This document shows positions 1-6,839 of a stretch of DNA of 9,507 bases, piece after piece (position 1 is the first letter of the stretch; each line of letters begins with the position of its first letter). The notes below the pieces were generated by a model. It was not told where the DNA came from. It ran no database searches and was given only the letters and a program-made list of their open reading frames with translations. This DNA comes from Sphingobium sp. (GTDB taxonomy: Bacteria > Pseudomonadota > Alphaproteobacteria > Sphingomonadales > Sphingomonadaceae), in assembly GCA_030148625.1 (NCBI GenBank), contig JASBTC010000272.1, positions 1-9,507 on the forward strand, read 5' to 3'. The translations under genes and the position numbers were made by a program.

Positions 1-743
1 GCGACCACGACAATCTCCGACGGCCCGGCGACCATGTCGATGCCGACGACGCCGTAAAGCTGGCGCTTGGCCTCCGCGACCCAGGCATTGCCGGGCCCCG
101 TCACCACGTCGACCGCGCCGATCCGCGCCGTGCCATAGGCCAAAGCCGCCACCGCATGCGCGCCGCCGACGCGCCAGACCTCGTCGACCCCGGCGATCTC
201 GGCGGCGGCCAGGACGAGCGGATTGGTTTCGCCGCGCGGGGTCGGCGTCACCATGGCAAGCCGGTCGACACCTGCAACGCGGGCGGGGATCGCATTCATC
301 AGCACCGACGACGGATAGGCGGCGCGACCGCCGGGAACATAGATTCCGGCGGCATCGACGCCGCGCCAGCGCGCGCCCAGCCGGACGCCGGCGGCATCGA
401 TGGTGTCGCTGTCCTCGGGCTTTTGCTTCAGGTGATAGGCGCGGATGCGATCGGCCGCGAGTTCGAGCGCGGTCCGCAGATCGGGCGCCAGGCCGTCCAG
501 TGCGGCGCGGCGCTCGTTGCGCGGAACCTCCCAGCCGGTCGCATCCAGATCATGCCCGTCGAATTTCAGCGTCAATGCGTGGAGCGCGGCATCACCCTCG
601 GCGCGGACGCGCGCCAGGATCGCGGCGACGTCGCGTGAGACGTCGGCGTCGCTCTCGCGCCGGGCATCGACCAATGCGGCAAAGACCGTCGCGAAATCCG
701 GTGCCGATGCGTCGAGACGCTGGGGGCCGGATTCAGGCGGCAT
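1..743 (-). CDS. hisD: Histidinol dehydrogenase HisD, N-terminal 247 codons (3' end outside window)
   Basis: HisD catalyses the last two steps of histidine synthesis in the cytoplasm, oxidising L-histidinol to L-histidine with two NAD+ and a bound zinc. The reading frame is open from an ATG at 741-743 to the left edge. Its start follows the family: [11 protein letters not shown], then an N-terminal helical region. Family signatures are visible: [14 protein letters not shown] at residues 137-150, [18 protein letters not shown] at about 214-231 and [10 protein letters not shown] at 234-243. These belong to the NAD-binding part. The zinc ligands and catalytic His pair of the family lie further downstream and are not in the window, so activity cannot be judged. 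The usual length is about 430 residues, so roughly 57% is visible. The start overlaps the last 11 bases of hisG, which indicates one operon with translational coupling. Identification is secure. Confidence 0.96.
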   Translation of the reverse strand, partial: MPPESGPQRLDASAPDFATVFAALVDARRESDADVSRDVAAILARVRAEGDAALHALTLKFDGHDLDATGWEVPRNERRAALDGLAPDLRTALELAADRIRAYHLKQKPEDSDTIDAAGVRLGARWRGVDAAGIYVPGGRAAYPSSVLMNAIPARVAGVDRLAMVTPTPRGETNPLVLAAAEIAGVDEVWRVGGAHAVAALAYGTARIGAVDVVTGPGNAWVAEAKRQLYGVVGIDMVAGPSEIVVV

Positions 744-1398
744 CGCGGTTTCCGGCGATCTCGCGAAACCTGTCGACCAGCGGCACGATCTCGGCCGCGC
801 GCATCTTGAATGCGGCGCGATTGACGATCAGCCGGGCGGAGACCTGCGCGATCACCTCGACTTCGACCAGGCCATTCTCCTTGAGCGTCCGGCCCGAGGA
901 GACGAGATCGACGATGCGGCTCGACAGGCCGAGCAGCGGGGCAAGCTCCATCGCGCCGTTGAGCTTGACGCATTCGGCCTGGACGCCGCGCGCCTCGAAA
1001 TGCTTGCGCGTCAGATTCGGATATTTGGTCGCGACGCGGACATGGCTCCAGCTGCGCGGATCGTCCCGCGCTGCGAGGTCGGCCGGTTCGGCGATCGACA
1101 GGCGGCAATGGCCGATGCCGAGATCGACGGGGGCGTAGAGCTCCGAATAATCGAATTCCAGCAGCACGTCCGATCCGACGATGCCGAGCTGCGCCGCGCC
1201 ATGCGCGACGAAGGTTGCGACGTCGAACGCGCGCACGCGGATCAGCGAGATGCCCGGCTGGTTGGTCGAGAAGCTGAGCGCGCGGCTGCTTTCGTCGGAA
1301 AAGGCCGCTTCCGGCACGATTCCGGCGTGCGCGAGCAGTGGCAAGGCTTCTTCCAGGATGCGCCCCTTGGGCACGGCGATGATGATCGGCTGGGCCAT
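733..1398 (-). CDS. hisG: ATP phosphoribosyltransferase catalytic subunit, short form (HisG_S)
   Basis: HisG joins ATP and PRPP to give phosphoribosyl-ATP, the first and feedback-controlled step of histidine synthesis. The protein is 221 residues and starts [17 protein letters not shown]. This start is chosen because the KGR motif (residues 11-13) sits at the very N-terminus in this family; an upstream in-frame start at 1482 would add 28 non-homologous residues. Other signatures are [12 protein letters not shown] (53-64), LGIVGSDVL (71-79), VATKYPN (122-128) and the PRPP-loop region [14 protein letters not shown] (164-177). The chain stops soon after the catalytic domain and lacks the C-terminal regulatory domain of long HisG. 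By family knowledge, short HisG works as a hetero-octamer with HisZ, which is not in this window. No clear Shine-Dalgarno sequence precedes the ATG. It overlaps hisD by 11 bases. Confidence 0.96.
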   Translation of the reverse strand: MAQPIIIAVPKGRILEEALPLLAHAGIVPEAAFSDESSRALSFSTNQPGISLIRVRAFDVATFVAHGAAQLGIVGSDVLLEFDYSELYAPVDLGIGHCRLSIAEPADLAARDDPRSWSHVRVATKYPNLTRKHFEARGVQAECVKLNGAMELAPLLGLSSRIVDLVSSGRTLKENGLVEVEVIAQVSARLIVNRAAFKMRAAEIVPLVDRFREIAGNRDAA

Positions 1399-1445
1399 GA
1401 TGGGCGGCGCTTTACTTGGGCGGGCACAATAGGGCAACTGAGCCC

Positions 1446-2498
1446 GTGGCCAGCCAATCCGACTCCATGGTGCTCGACACATTCCGCGCGCAGGCCCAGG
1501 TGTGCCGCGAGATGGGCGCGCCGCGCACCGCCGCGATCATCGATGCCGCCGCCGACCTTGCCGATCCGTCCACATCGACCGGCGGACGCATCCTCGGCCT
1601 TACCGGCGATTCGTCGCGTTTCGGCGGCGCGACGGGGCTGCGGCTCGCCGGCGGCCTGCATGCGCTGGCGCGCAGCGGCGCGGTGCCCGAACTCAGCGCT
1701 TATTATGCGGCGGCCAGCGACGACGCGCATGCCGCCGTCGCCGCCGCGTTCGGCGCGCGCGACGCATGGCTCGAAACCTGGCTCGATCTGCCGCCCCAGA
1801 CCAACGAGACCGCACGCTGCGCGGCGGTGATGGCGGGATTGCTGGTCGCGGCCGACCGATTCGGCCTGCCCTTCGAACTGCTCGAACTGGGGGCGAGCGC
1901 GGGGCTGAACCTCAATCTCGCTCATTATCGCTTCGATCTGGGCGGCATCGCGGCGGGTGACCTTGCCTCGCCGCTCGGCTTCGCGCCCGAATGGCGCGGT
2001 CCGCCGCCACCGGCCGTGCCCGTGCGTATCCTCGCGTCGCGGGGTGTCGACAGGGCGCCGATCATCGTCGCCGATCCGGCCAATCACGAGCGGCTGATCG
2101 CCTATATGTGGATCGACCAGCCCGAGCGGATCGCGCGGGTGGAGGCGGCGCTGGCGATCGCAGCGGCGCATCTGCCGCGGCTCGACCATGGGGACGCCGC
2201 CGACTGGGCGGAACTGCTGCTCGCCGAACCGCGCGTGCCGGGCGTCGCGCGCATCCTCTACCACACCATCGCATGGCAATATTTCGACGAGGACGGACAG
2301 GCGCGCATCCGCGCCGCGCTGGAGGTGGCCGGGGCGGCGGCGACCGACGACACGCCGCTCGGCTGGCTCGGGCTGGAGATCAACGAGGATCGCAGCGCCT
2401 ATGAGCTGCGGCTGACCTTGTGGCCCGGCGGCGAGACGCTGCATCTCGCCGATTCGCACCCGCATTGCCGATGGATCGAGTGGTATGGCCGACGCTGA
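1446..2498 (+). CDS. DUF2332 family protein, first tandem copy
   Basis: Uncharacterised soluble protein of about 350 residues, recognised as DUF2332 by its conserved blocks. Numbered from the GTG start these are PPQTNE (116-121), [13 protein letters not shown] (144-156), YRFDLGG (161-167), PEWRGPPPP (181-189), a GDAADW block near 249-254, WQY (277-279) and a C-terminal [10 protein letters not shown]. No signal peptide or membrane segment is visible. The ELGASAG stretch resembles motif I of Rossmann-fold methyltransferases; this is my inference, not an established function. The start is uncertain. GTG 1446 has a weak AGGG at 1431-1434 and gives an N-terminus about as long as the second copy's. 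ATG 1467 and TTG 1416 are alternatives. The gene diverges from hisG across 47 bp in which I see no convincing promoter. Its last 14 bases overlap the next gene, so the two copies are probably co-translated. Confidence 0.88.
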   Translation: MASQSDSMVLDTFRAQAQVCREMGAPRTAAIIDAAADLADPSTSTGGRILGLTGDSSRFGGATGLRLAGGLHALARSGAVPELSAYYAAASDDAHAAVAAAFGARDAWLETWLDLPPQTNETARCAAVMAGLLVAADRFGLPFELLELGASAGLNLNLAHYRFDLGGIAAGDLASPLGFAPEWRGPPPPAVPVRILASRGVDRAPIIVADPANHERLIAYMWIDQPERIARVEAALAIAAAHLPRLDHGDAADWAELLLAEPRVPGVARILYHTIAWQYFDEDGQARIRAALEVAGAAATDDTPLGWLGLEINEDRSAYELRLTLWPGGETLHLADSHPHCRWIEWYGRR

Positions 2499-3531
2499 GA
2501 TCAATCTGCAGGCCTTTACGTTTCAGGCGGAATATTGCGACGCCAATGACGCGCCGATCACCGCGCGACTGTGCCGGGCGATCGCGATGTCGGTCGATGA
2601 CAGGACCGAGACGGGGCGGCGGATCCTGGCATGGCCGGGTGCGCCGATTCCCGATGCCTTGCCGTTGCGCTCGGCGGGCGGCTTCCATGCGGTCTGGCGC
2701 GACGGGCGGGCGGCCGAGCTGGCCGGTCTGTTCGAAGGGCACGAGACGGATCCGGAGCGGATTGCGAGTGCCGTGCGGACGGCGCTCGATGCGAATGACG
2801 CTGAAATTGCGACCTGGCTGAACGGACCGCCGCAAACCAACGAACCGGGGCGCTCGGCCGGGTTGATGGCGGGGCTGCTTGTGCTTGCCGAACGATTCGG
2901 GCCGCGTATCGAACTGCTCGAGATCGGATCGAGCGCGGGGCTTAATCTGTTGATCGACCGCTATCGTTTCGATCTCGGCGGGGTGGCTGCGGGGCCGGCG
3001 GGATCGCCGGTCACCATCCGCCCGGAATGGCGCGGCCCCCCGCCGCCCGCGGCCGGGATTTCGATCGAAAGCGTGCGCGGCGTCGATATCCAGCCGATCG
3101 ATCCGACTTCGCTGGAAGCGGAGCGTCGGTTGCTCGCTTATATCTGGGCCGACCACGCCATCCGTTTCCCGCGCGTATCGGCAGCGATCGATATGATCCG
3201 CGAAAGGCCGGTTCGGTTGGATCGCGGCGATGCTGCCGACTGGGTGGAGGCGCGACTGGCCGAACCGCAGGAGATGGGTGTCACCCGCGTGCTGATGCAC
3301 TCGATCGTCTGGCAATATATCCCCGCCGATGGCCAGGCGCGGATCGAGGCGGCGATGCGTGCGGCGGGCGCGGGGGCGACGGAGGATCGGCCGCTGGGCT
3401 GGGTCAGCCTGGAAGCGGATCGGGTGATGAACCGGCACGACCTGACGGTGCGGAGCTGGCCGGGAGATGGCGAGAAACGGCTTTGCGGCCACGCGCACGC
3501 GCACGGTTTTTGGGTGGAGTGGCTGGGCTAA
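2485..3531 (+). CDS. DUF2332 family protein, second tandem copy
   Basis: Paralogue of the preceding gene, 348 residues, with the same order of blocks: PPQTNE (115-120), ELLEIGSSAGLNL (143-155), YRFDLGGVAAG (160-170), [10 protein letters not shown] (180-189), RLDRGDAADW (244-253), WQY (276-278) and PLGW (303-306). The C-terminus has a His-rich CGHAHAHG (334-341) before WVEWLG, where the first copy has SHPHCRW. The N-terminal third is much more diverged than the central region, so this is an old duplication rather than a recent one. The ATG at 2485 lies inside the end of the first copy, in a different frame, with only a weak ribosome site, which favours translational coupling. It is soluble by eye and its function is unknown. 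The gene ends close to a hairpin-rich intergenic element, followed by a convergent hydrolase gene. Confidence 0.9.
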   Translation: MADAEINLQAFTFQAEYCDANDAPITARLCRAIAMSVDDRTETGRRILAWPGAPIPDALPLRSAGGFHAVWRDGRAAELAGLFEGHETDPERIASAVRTALDANDAEIATWLNGPPQTNEPGRSAGLMAGLLVLAERFGPRIELLEIGSSAGLNLLIDRYRFDLGGVAAGPAGSPVTIRPEWRGPPPPAAGISIESVRGVDIQPIDPTSLEAERRLLAYIWADHAIRFPRVSAAIDMIRERPVRLDRGDAADWVEARLAEPQEMGVTRVLMHSIVWQYIPADGQARIEAAMRAAGAGATEDRPLGWVSLEADRVMNRHDLTVRSWPGDGEKRLCGHAHAHGFWVEWLG

Positions 3532-3553
3532 AAGATCCTCCCTGAAGGGGAGG
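3530..3553 (-). terminator. Possible weak intrinsic terminator of the hydrolase operon
   Basis: Read on the minus strand, the stem made by 3548-3553 and 3537-3542 (CCTCCC pairing with GGGAGG, 5-base loop) is followed after ATC by TTTT, covering 3533-3530. The T-run is short and overlaps the stop codon of the convergent DUF2332 gene. It could end the minus-strand run that finishes at 3607, but it is also simply one arm of the surrounding repeat. Confidence 0.35.
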
Positions 3554-3586
3554 GGGACCGCCGACCGTAGGTCGGTGGTGGAGGGG
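3534..3586. repeat. Intergenic double-hairpin element (REP-like)
   Basis: The 75-bp gap between two convergent genes holds two palindromes. The first pairs CCTCCC (3537-3542) with GGGAGG (3548-3553). The second pairs ACCGCCGACC (3557-3566) with GGTCGGTGGT (3570-3579) around a GTA loop, with one G-T wobble in ten pairs. A GGAGGGG tail (3580-3586) could also pair with the first CCTCCC arm. From memory, very similar purine/pyrimidine-skewed elements are scattered between genes in sphingomonad genomes. I see only one copy in this window, so its repeat status rests on that recollection. It may help transcript ends or mRNA stability for both convergent genes. Confidence 0.6.
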
Positions 3587-3606
3587 TTGGCGGAGGCGCG
3601 AAGGCC

Positions 3607-4491
3607 TTAGCCTAAAAACCCCCTTATCGCTTTCGTCACCGCGTCGGGATTCTCCCACGGCACGAAATGGCCCGCATCGACCTTCACGATCCTCAGATCG
3701 GGAACCAGCGCATCCAGCCCTTCGAGCTGGCAGGGCAGCAACGCCTTGTCGCCCAGCCCCCAGATCACGAGCACGGGCATCTGCAGCGGCGGGAAGGGGT
3801 GTGACAGGAAAGCGGGCGGTTCGGCGTCCTCGCCGATTTCGGGCACGACGATCGACGAGGCGCGATACCAGTTGAGCATTGCGGTCATCGCGCCGGGCTG
3901 ACCCCATTGGTCGAGATAGATGGCTCTTTCCTCGCCGATCTTTGCGGCGTCGGTATGTTTGGCGAACGTGCCGTCGAAGAACGCCTCCAGCCCGATCGCC
4001 TCCAGATGCTGCTCCAGATTCGGGTTGCGGAAGGCGCGGATATACTGGCTCGCTGCGCGCTGGTCCGCGTCCTCGATCAGCGATTTCTGGAAGACATAGG
4101 GGTGCGGTGCGTTGATGATGATCAGCCGCTCGACCCGGTCGGGGCGAGTGAGCGCCGCCATCCAGGCGATCGCGCCGCCCCAATCATGGCCGACCAGGGT
4201 GAAGCGGCCGATGCCGAGCGCGTCGGCCAGCGCGATCAGATCGCCGACGGTCTTGTCGGGCGCATAGTCCGAGACTTCGGGTGGCTTGGACGATCGTGCG
4301 AAGCCGCGCTGGTCAGGCGCGACGACGAAATGATCCTCGGCAAGATCGGGAAGCTGGTGGCGCCAGGTGCGGTGCGATTCGGGAAAGCCGTGGAGGAAGA
4401 TGATCGGCGGGTTGGCGGGATCTCCCCCCAGCGCCACATCCAGCTCGACGCCCATGGGCAATGCGAAACGTTCGCTCCTGATTTCAGCCAT
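3607..4491 (-). CDS. Alpha/beta hydrolase, epoxide-hydrolase-like
   Basis: A 294-residue alpha/beta-hydrolase-fold enzyme of the epoxide hydrolase/haloalkane dehalogenase group, without a signal peptide and so probably cytoplasmic. Visible elements are the oxyanion-hole motif HGFPES (34-39), DQRGFARSSKP (60-70), the nucleophile elbow GHDWGG with Asp103, a cap region with LNWYR (Tyr209), a candidate catalytic acid at Asp248 in WGLGDKA, and the catalytic His275 in AGHFVPWENP. An Asp nucleophile followed by Trp, plus the cap Tyr in NWYR, fits epoxide hydrolase best: the Asp attacks the oxirane and Tyr activates it. A dehalogenase cannot be excluded, and the substrate is unknown. The ATG is preceded by GGAGGA at 4 bases. 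It lies 57 bp downstream of the pirin gene on the same strand, so it may be the last gene of that run. Confidence 0.9.
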   Translation of the reverse strand: MAEIRSERFALPMGVELDVALGGDPANPPIIFLHGFPESHRTWRHQLPDLAEDHFVVAPDQRGFARSSKPPEVSDYAPDKTVGDLIALADALGIGRFTLVGHDWGGAIAWMAALTRPDRVERLIIINAPHPYVFQKSLIEDADQRAASQYIRAFRNPNLEQHLEAIGLEAFFDGTFAKHTDAAKIGEERAIYLDQWGQPGAMTAMLNWYRASSIVVPEIGEDAEPPAFLSHPFPPLQMPVLVIWGLGDKALLPCQLEGLDALVPDLRIVKVDAGHFVPWENPDAVTKAIRGFLG

Positions 4492-4495
4492 GCGA

Positions 4496-4501
4496 TCCTC
4501 C
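4496..4501 (-). promoter_or_regulatory. Strong ribosome binding site of the alpha/beta hydrolase
   Basis: The minus strand reads GGAGGA followed by TCGC and the ATG at 4491-4489. This is one of the strongest Shine-Dalgarno matches in the window and fixes the hydrolase start. Confidence 0.7.
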
Positions 4502-4548
4502 CGATTGAAGGGCGAGCTTAGGATGGCGATGCGACGGAAGCGAATCCG

Positions 4549-5448
4549 TTACGGATAGCTGACGGTATTGGGAATTTCGGGAATCGGGATGAATTCCTTG
4601 TCGTCGCCGGGGACCTTGGGGAAATTCCCGTCCTTCCAGTCATGCTTGGCCTGGTTGATCCGCTCGCGATCCGAAGAGACGAAATTCCACCTGACATGGC
4701 GCGGCGTCGTGAAGGCTTCGCCGCCGCACAGCATCACGCGACCGCCCCGTTCGGAGCGCAATGTCGCCGCGGTGCCGGGCCTGAGCACGTAGAGCGTCAT
4801 CGGTTCGAGCGTCATGCCGTCCAGGCTGGCTTCGCCGATCGCGACGTAAAGCGCGCGTTCGTCCGCGTCGGCGTCGATCGGGATGGCGCCGCCCGCGCCC
4901 AGCACGATGTCGGCATAGATGGTCCCGGCATAGGTGGTGGTCGGCGCGGCCTTGCCCCACAGGCTGCCCATGATGATGCGCGCCTGCACGCAGTCGTCTT
5001 CGACGACGGGCAATTGGGCCTTGGCGACATGTTCGAAGGCTGGCGCGATCTCCTCGTCCTTTTCGGGCAGCGCGAGCCAGGTCTGGATGCCCGACAGCGC
5101 CGGTCCGGCATCGCGCTCCTGCTGCGGCGAGCGCTCCGAATGGACGATGCCGCGGCCTGCGGTCATCAGATTCACCGCGCCGGGTTCGATGGTCTTGACG
5201 GTGCCAAGCGAATCGCGGTGGTCGATCGCGCCGGCGAAGAGATAGGTGACGGTGGCGAGATTGATGTGCGGATGCGGGCGCACGTCGATGCCGGTGCCGA
5301 CCGCCAGATGCGCCGGACCCATCTGGTCGAAGAAGATGAAAGGGCCGACCATGGTGCGCGGCTTGGAGGGCAGGGTGCGATGGACCTTGAATCCGCCAAG
5401 GTCGTGCGTGGTCGGCAGGATGGTCTGGATCACGAGATCGTCGGTCAT
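4549..5448 (-). CDS. Pirin family protein (bicupin)
   Basis: Pirins are two-domain cupin proteins that bind a single metal, usually iron, in the N-terminal cupin; several have quercetinase activity and others act as redox-sensitive partners of regulators. The 299-residue protein shows RPHPHINLATVTYL (57-70), giving ligands His59 and His61, and GRGIVHSE (98-105), giving His103 and Glu105. This is the full H-H-H-E set of the family, so the metal site looks intact. A second cupin follows, then a C-terminal segment rich in charged and Pro residues. The start at 5448 is chosen because MTDDLVIQTI begins the family-like sequence and GGAG (complement 5456-5459) sits 7 bases upstream. An upstream extension in the same frame only reads the Nudix gene out of frame. 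ATG overlaps the TGA of the Nudix gene (ATGA), indicating coupled translation. The substrate is unknown. Confidence 0.93.
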   Translation of the reverse strand: MTDDLVIQTILPTTHDLGGFKVHRTLPSKPRTMVGPFIFFDQMGPAHLAVGTGIDVRPHPHINLATVTYLFAGAIDHRDSLGTVKTIEPGAVNLMTAGRGIVHSERSPQQERDAGPALSGIQTWLALPEKDEEIAPAFEHVAKAQLPVVEDDCVQARIIMGSLWGKAAPTTTYAGTIYADIVLGAGGAIPIDADADERALYVAIGEASLDGMTLEPMTLYVLRPGTAATLRSERGGRVMLCGGEAFTTPRHVRWNFVSSDRERINQAKHDWKDGNFPKVPGDDKEFIPIPEIPNTVSYP

Positions 5449-5897
5449 GCGGTGGCTCCGGTGGTGGCCTGGAGGAGTTCGATCAGATCCTCGGGATAGA
5501 TGCGTTCGGGATGATTGGCGATCTCGTCCGGCGTGAACCAGTGCCATCGGGTCATCACGCGCTGTTCGAGTTCGGTATGGCGCGCGGTGTCGATCGCGTC
5601 GTCGTCCACCCGTATGAAGAAATAGCGTTCGTCGGCGAAAACGGGGACCCCCTCGATCGTGACGAATTCGACCTGCCGGCGTGCGATCTCCTCGCCCGGA
5701 TCTGCATCGATCCCGGTTTCCTCGAGCAATTCGCGCCGCGCGGCGTCGTAATAGCTTTCGCCGGGATCGACCGCGCCGCCGGGTGTGCACCAGAAGGGCG
5801 GCCGGTCATCGACATCGAAGCGGAAGAGGAGCACGCGGCCCATGCCGTCGACCAGCAGGATGCGCGATGCGGGGCGGGCGGTCAGGGTCTCGGTCAT
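5445..5897 (-). CDS. Nudix hydrolase
   Basis: A 150-residue Nudix-fold enzyme that would hydrolyse a nucleoside diphosphate linked to another moiety, using divalent metal. The Nudix box is perfect: Gly41, five residues, Glu47, seven residues, then REL (55-57), Glu59, Glu60, Gly62 and Ile63, which matches GX5EX7REUXEEXGU. The C-terminal part has a WHWFTPDEI motif (about 118-126), as in many Nudix proteins of the ADP-ribose pyrophosphatase or 8-oxo-dGTP type. These features do not fix the substrate. No Shine-Dalgarno is obvious. The ATG lies only 9 bp after the bolA stop, and the 3' end overlaps the pirin start by 4 bp, so it is the middle gene of an operon. Confidence 0.93.
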   Translation of the reverse strand: MTETLTARPASRILLVDGMGRVLLFRFDVDDRPPFWCTPGGAVDPGESYYDAARRELLEETGIDADPGEEIARRQVEFVTIEGVPVFADERYFFIRVDDDAIDTARHTELEQRVMTRWHWFTPDEIANHPERIYPEDLIELLQATTGATA

Positions 5898-5906
5898 GCT
5901 GGCGGC

Positions 5907-6191
5907 CTATTCCCCCGGCGCCTTTGCCTTGATCGCGAGCGCATGGACGGTTTCGCGCATCAGGTCGCCGAGCGCGTGATTGACCATGCGCTGGCGTGCG
6001 ACACGGGTCTGGCCTGCGAACGCGGCGCTTTCGATCTCCACGGTGAAGTGCGATTCGCCGCTGCCATCGTCGCCCATATGGCCGCGATGCTGCGCGCTGT
6101 CGTTGATCACGGCGAGCCGTGTGGGCAAGAGGACGGCGGTCAGCCGTGCTTCGATTTCCGTGGCCACGGGGCCTTTTGTCGAGGTCTGCAT
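5907..6191 (-). CDS. bolA: BolA family protein
   Basis: A small (94 residues) cytoplasmic BolA-fold protein. BolA proteins pair with monothiol glutaredoxins around a 2Fe-2S cluster and act in iron-sulfur handling or stress responses. The family pattern is clear: VINDSAQHRGH (28-38), a Gly/Asp loop, ESHFTVEI (46-53), the helix QRMVNHALGDLM (67-78) and the C-terminal HALAIKAKAP with the invariant His83. The HRGH loop gives a possible extra cluster ligand. On the minus strand AGGAG ends only 2 bases before the ATG, closer than normal, and a TATATA lies just upstream of it. It is the first gene of the minus-strand run and diverges from a J-domain protein. From memory, bolA next to a J-protein gene is a recurrent alphaproteobacterial pairing. 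Confidence 0.93.
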   Translation of the reverse strand: MQTSTKGPVATEIEARLTAVLLPTRLAVINDSAQHRGHMGDDGSGESHFTVEIESAAFAGQTRVARQRMVNHALGDLMRETVHALAIKAKAPGE

Positions 6192-6203
6192 CTCTCCTAT
6201 ATA
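6176..6203 (+). promoter_or_regulatory. Candidate promoter for the J-domain protein gene
   Basis: TTGTCG (6176-6181) and TATATA (6198-6203) are separated by 16 bp and resemble a housekeeping sigma promoter. This would place the transcript start near 6210, about 20 bases before the TTG start codon. The -10 is the core of a perfect palindrome CCTATATAGG (6196-6205), so it could also serve the divergent bolA. No good -35 is visible for that direction. Sequence match only. Confidence 0.4.
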
Positions 6204-6221
6204 GGGTGTTTGATCGGGATC

Positions 6222-6226
6222 GGGAG
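6222..6226 (+). promoter_or_regulatory. Ribosome binding site supporting a TTG start
   Basis: GGGAG lies 5 bases before TTG 6232-6234. This spacing supports the unusual start codon of the J-domain protein. No ATG is available in that frame near the 5' end. Confidence 0.6.
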
Positions 6227-6231
6227 CGGTT

Positions 6232-6834
6232 TTGAGCGACGAACGAGCAGAAGAGGGCAGGCGCCGTCCGCGCTTTCACGGGCGCGTGGAAGGCAGCGAC
6301 CGGCTGTGCGCCCATGCCGGGTGCGACGAACCGGGCGAGTTTCGCGCGCCCGGCACGCGACGTCCGGGATTTGACGGTCCGGGCGACTGGCGCTGGTATT
6401 GTCTCGACCATGTCCGCGCCTTCAATGCCGGCTATAATTTCTTCGAAGGCATGGATGCCGACGAGATCGCTGCGGCGCAGCGGCCGCTGGCGGGCTGGGA
6501 ACGCGAGACACGGGCCTTTGCCACCAGTGGGGCCGATCGGCCGCCGCGCTGGGCCGAGTTCTCCGATCCGCTCGATGCGATCTCCGCGCGCTTCCGCGAC
6601 GCGACGCCGCCGCAACGCGCCGATGGCAGGCCGCTATCTGGCGAGAATCGTCAGGATCTGAAGCTGCTCGGCCTGACCGCCGATGCGACGCGCAAGGAAT
6701 TGCGTCAGCGCTATGCCGATCTGGTGCGGCGTTACCATCCGGATCGCAATGGCGGGGATCGCAGCCACGAAAAGGCGCTGGGCGAGGTGATCGCCGCTTA
6801 TACGCGGCTCAAGAGCGCGGCCGCCTTCGCCTGA
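6232..6834 (+). CDS. J-domain (DnaJ-like) protein with N-terminal Cys/His motif
   Basis: A 200-residue protein with a C-terminal J domain at about residues 142-195. It has DLKLLGLTADATRKELRQRY, then VRRYHPDRNGGD with the diagnostic HPD at 169-171, then a final helix. J domains stimulate the ATPase of DnaK-type Hsp70; the N-terminal part would then choose the client. That part has Cys26, Cys31, Cys57 and His60 (CAHAGC and WYCLDH), spaced like a possible zinc-binding knuckle, which is inference. It lacks the Gly/Phe region and the repeated CXXCXGXG zinc domain of classical DnaJ, so it is a specialised co-chaperone. The start is TTG with GGGAG upstream. It diverges from bolA over 40 bp and converges with the next gene with only 5 bp between the stops. 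In other alphaproteobacteria I recall it near bolA and cobS; no cobS follows here. Confidence 0.92.
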   Translation: MSDERAEEGRRRPRFHGRVEGSDRLCAHAGCDEPGEFRAPGTRRPGFDGPGDWRWYCLDHVRAFNAGYNFFEGMDADEIAAAQRPLAGWERETRAFATSGADRPPRWAEFSDPLDAISARFRDATPPQRADGRPLSGENRQDLKLLGLTADATRKELRQRYADLVRRYHPDRNGGDRSHEKALGEVIAAYTRLKSAAAFA

Positions 6835-6839
6835 GGGCC

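Noticed and set aside
1399..1445. Promoter in the hisG/DUF2332 divergent gap
   Set aside because: TTTACT and CACAAT are visible but only 8 bp apart, and no correctly spaced pair was found on either strand.
445..1830. A 461-codon open frame on the plus strand across the his genes
   Set aside because: It runs antisense to hisD and hisG and then out of frame over the DUF2332 gene. Its translation is Arg/Ala-rich low-complexity sequence typical of GC-rich shadow frames, while both his genes show family motifs.
1242..2504. A 420-codon minus-strand frame opposite the first DUF2332 gene
   Set aside because: It is antisense to a gene with conserved family blocks and overlaps hisG out of frame. The translation has no recognisable domain.
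2380..3504. A 374-codon minus-strand frame opposite the second DUF2332 gene
   Set aside because: Mirror frame of a conserved coding region with skewed third-position GC. Its translation is rich in Arg and Pro without motifs.
4544..4556. Palindrome ATCCGT-T-ACGGAT overlapping the pirin stop codon
   Set aside because: Only one base separates the arms, so it cannot form a normal terminator hairpin. It has no T-run, and its position inside coding sequence makes an operator unlikely.
5449..5790. N-terminal extension of the pirin to a start at 5790
   Set aside because: The extra 114 codons read the Nudix gene in another frame and are Arg-rich. The family N-terminus, the GGAG site and the ATGA overlap all support 5448.
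6835..6839. Terminator between the J-domain gene and the TIGR04222-type gene
   Set aside because: The stops are only 5 bp apart, and no stem with a T-run is present on either strand around this junction.
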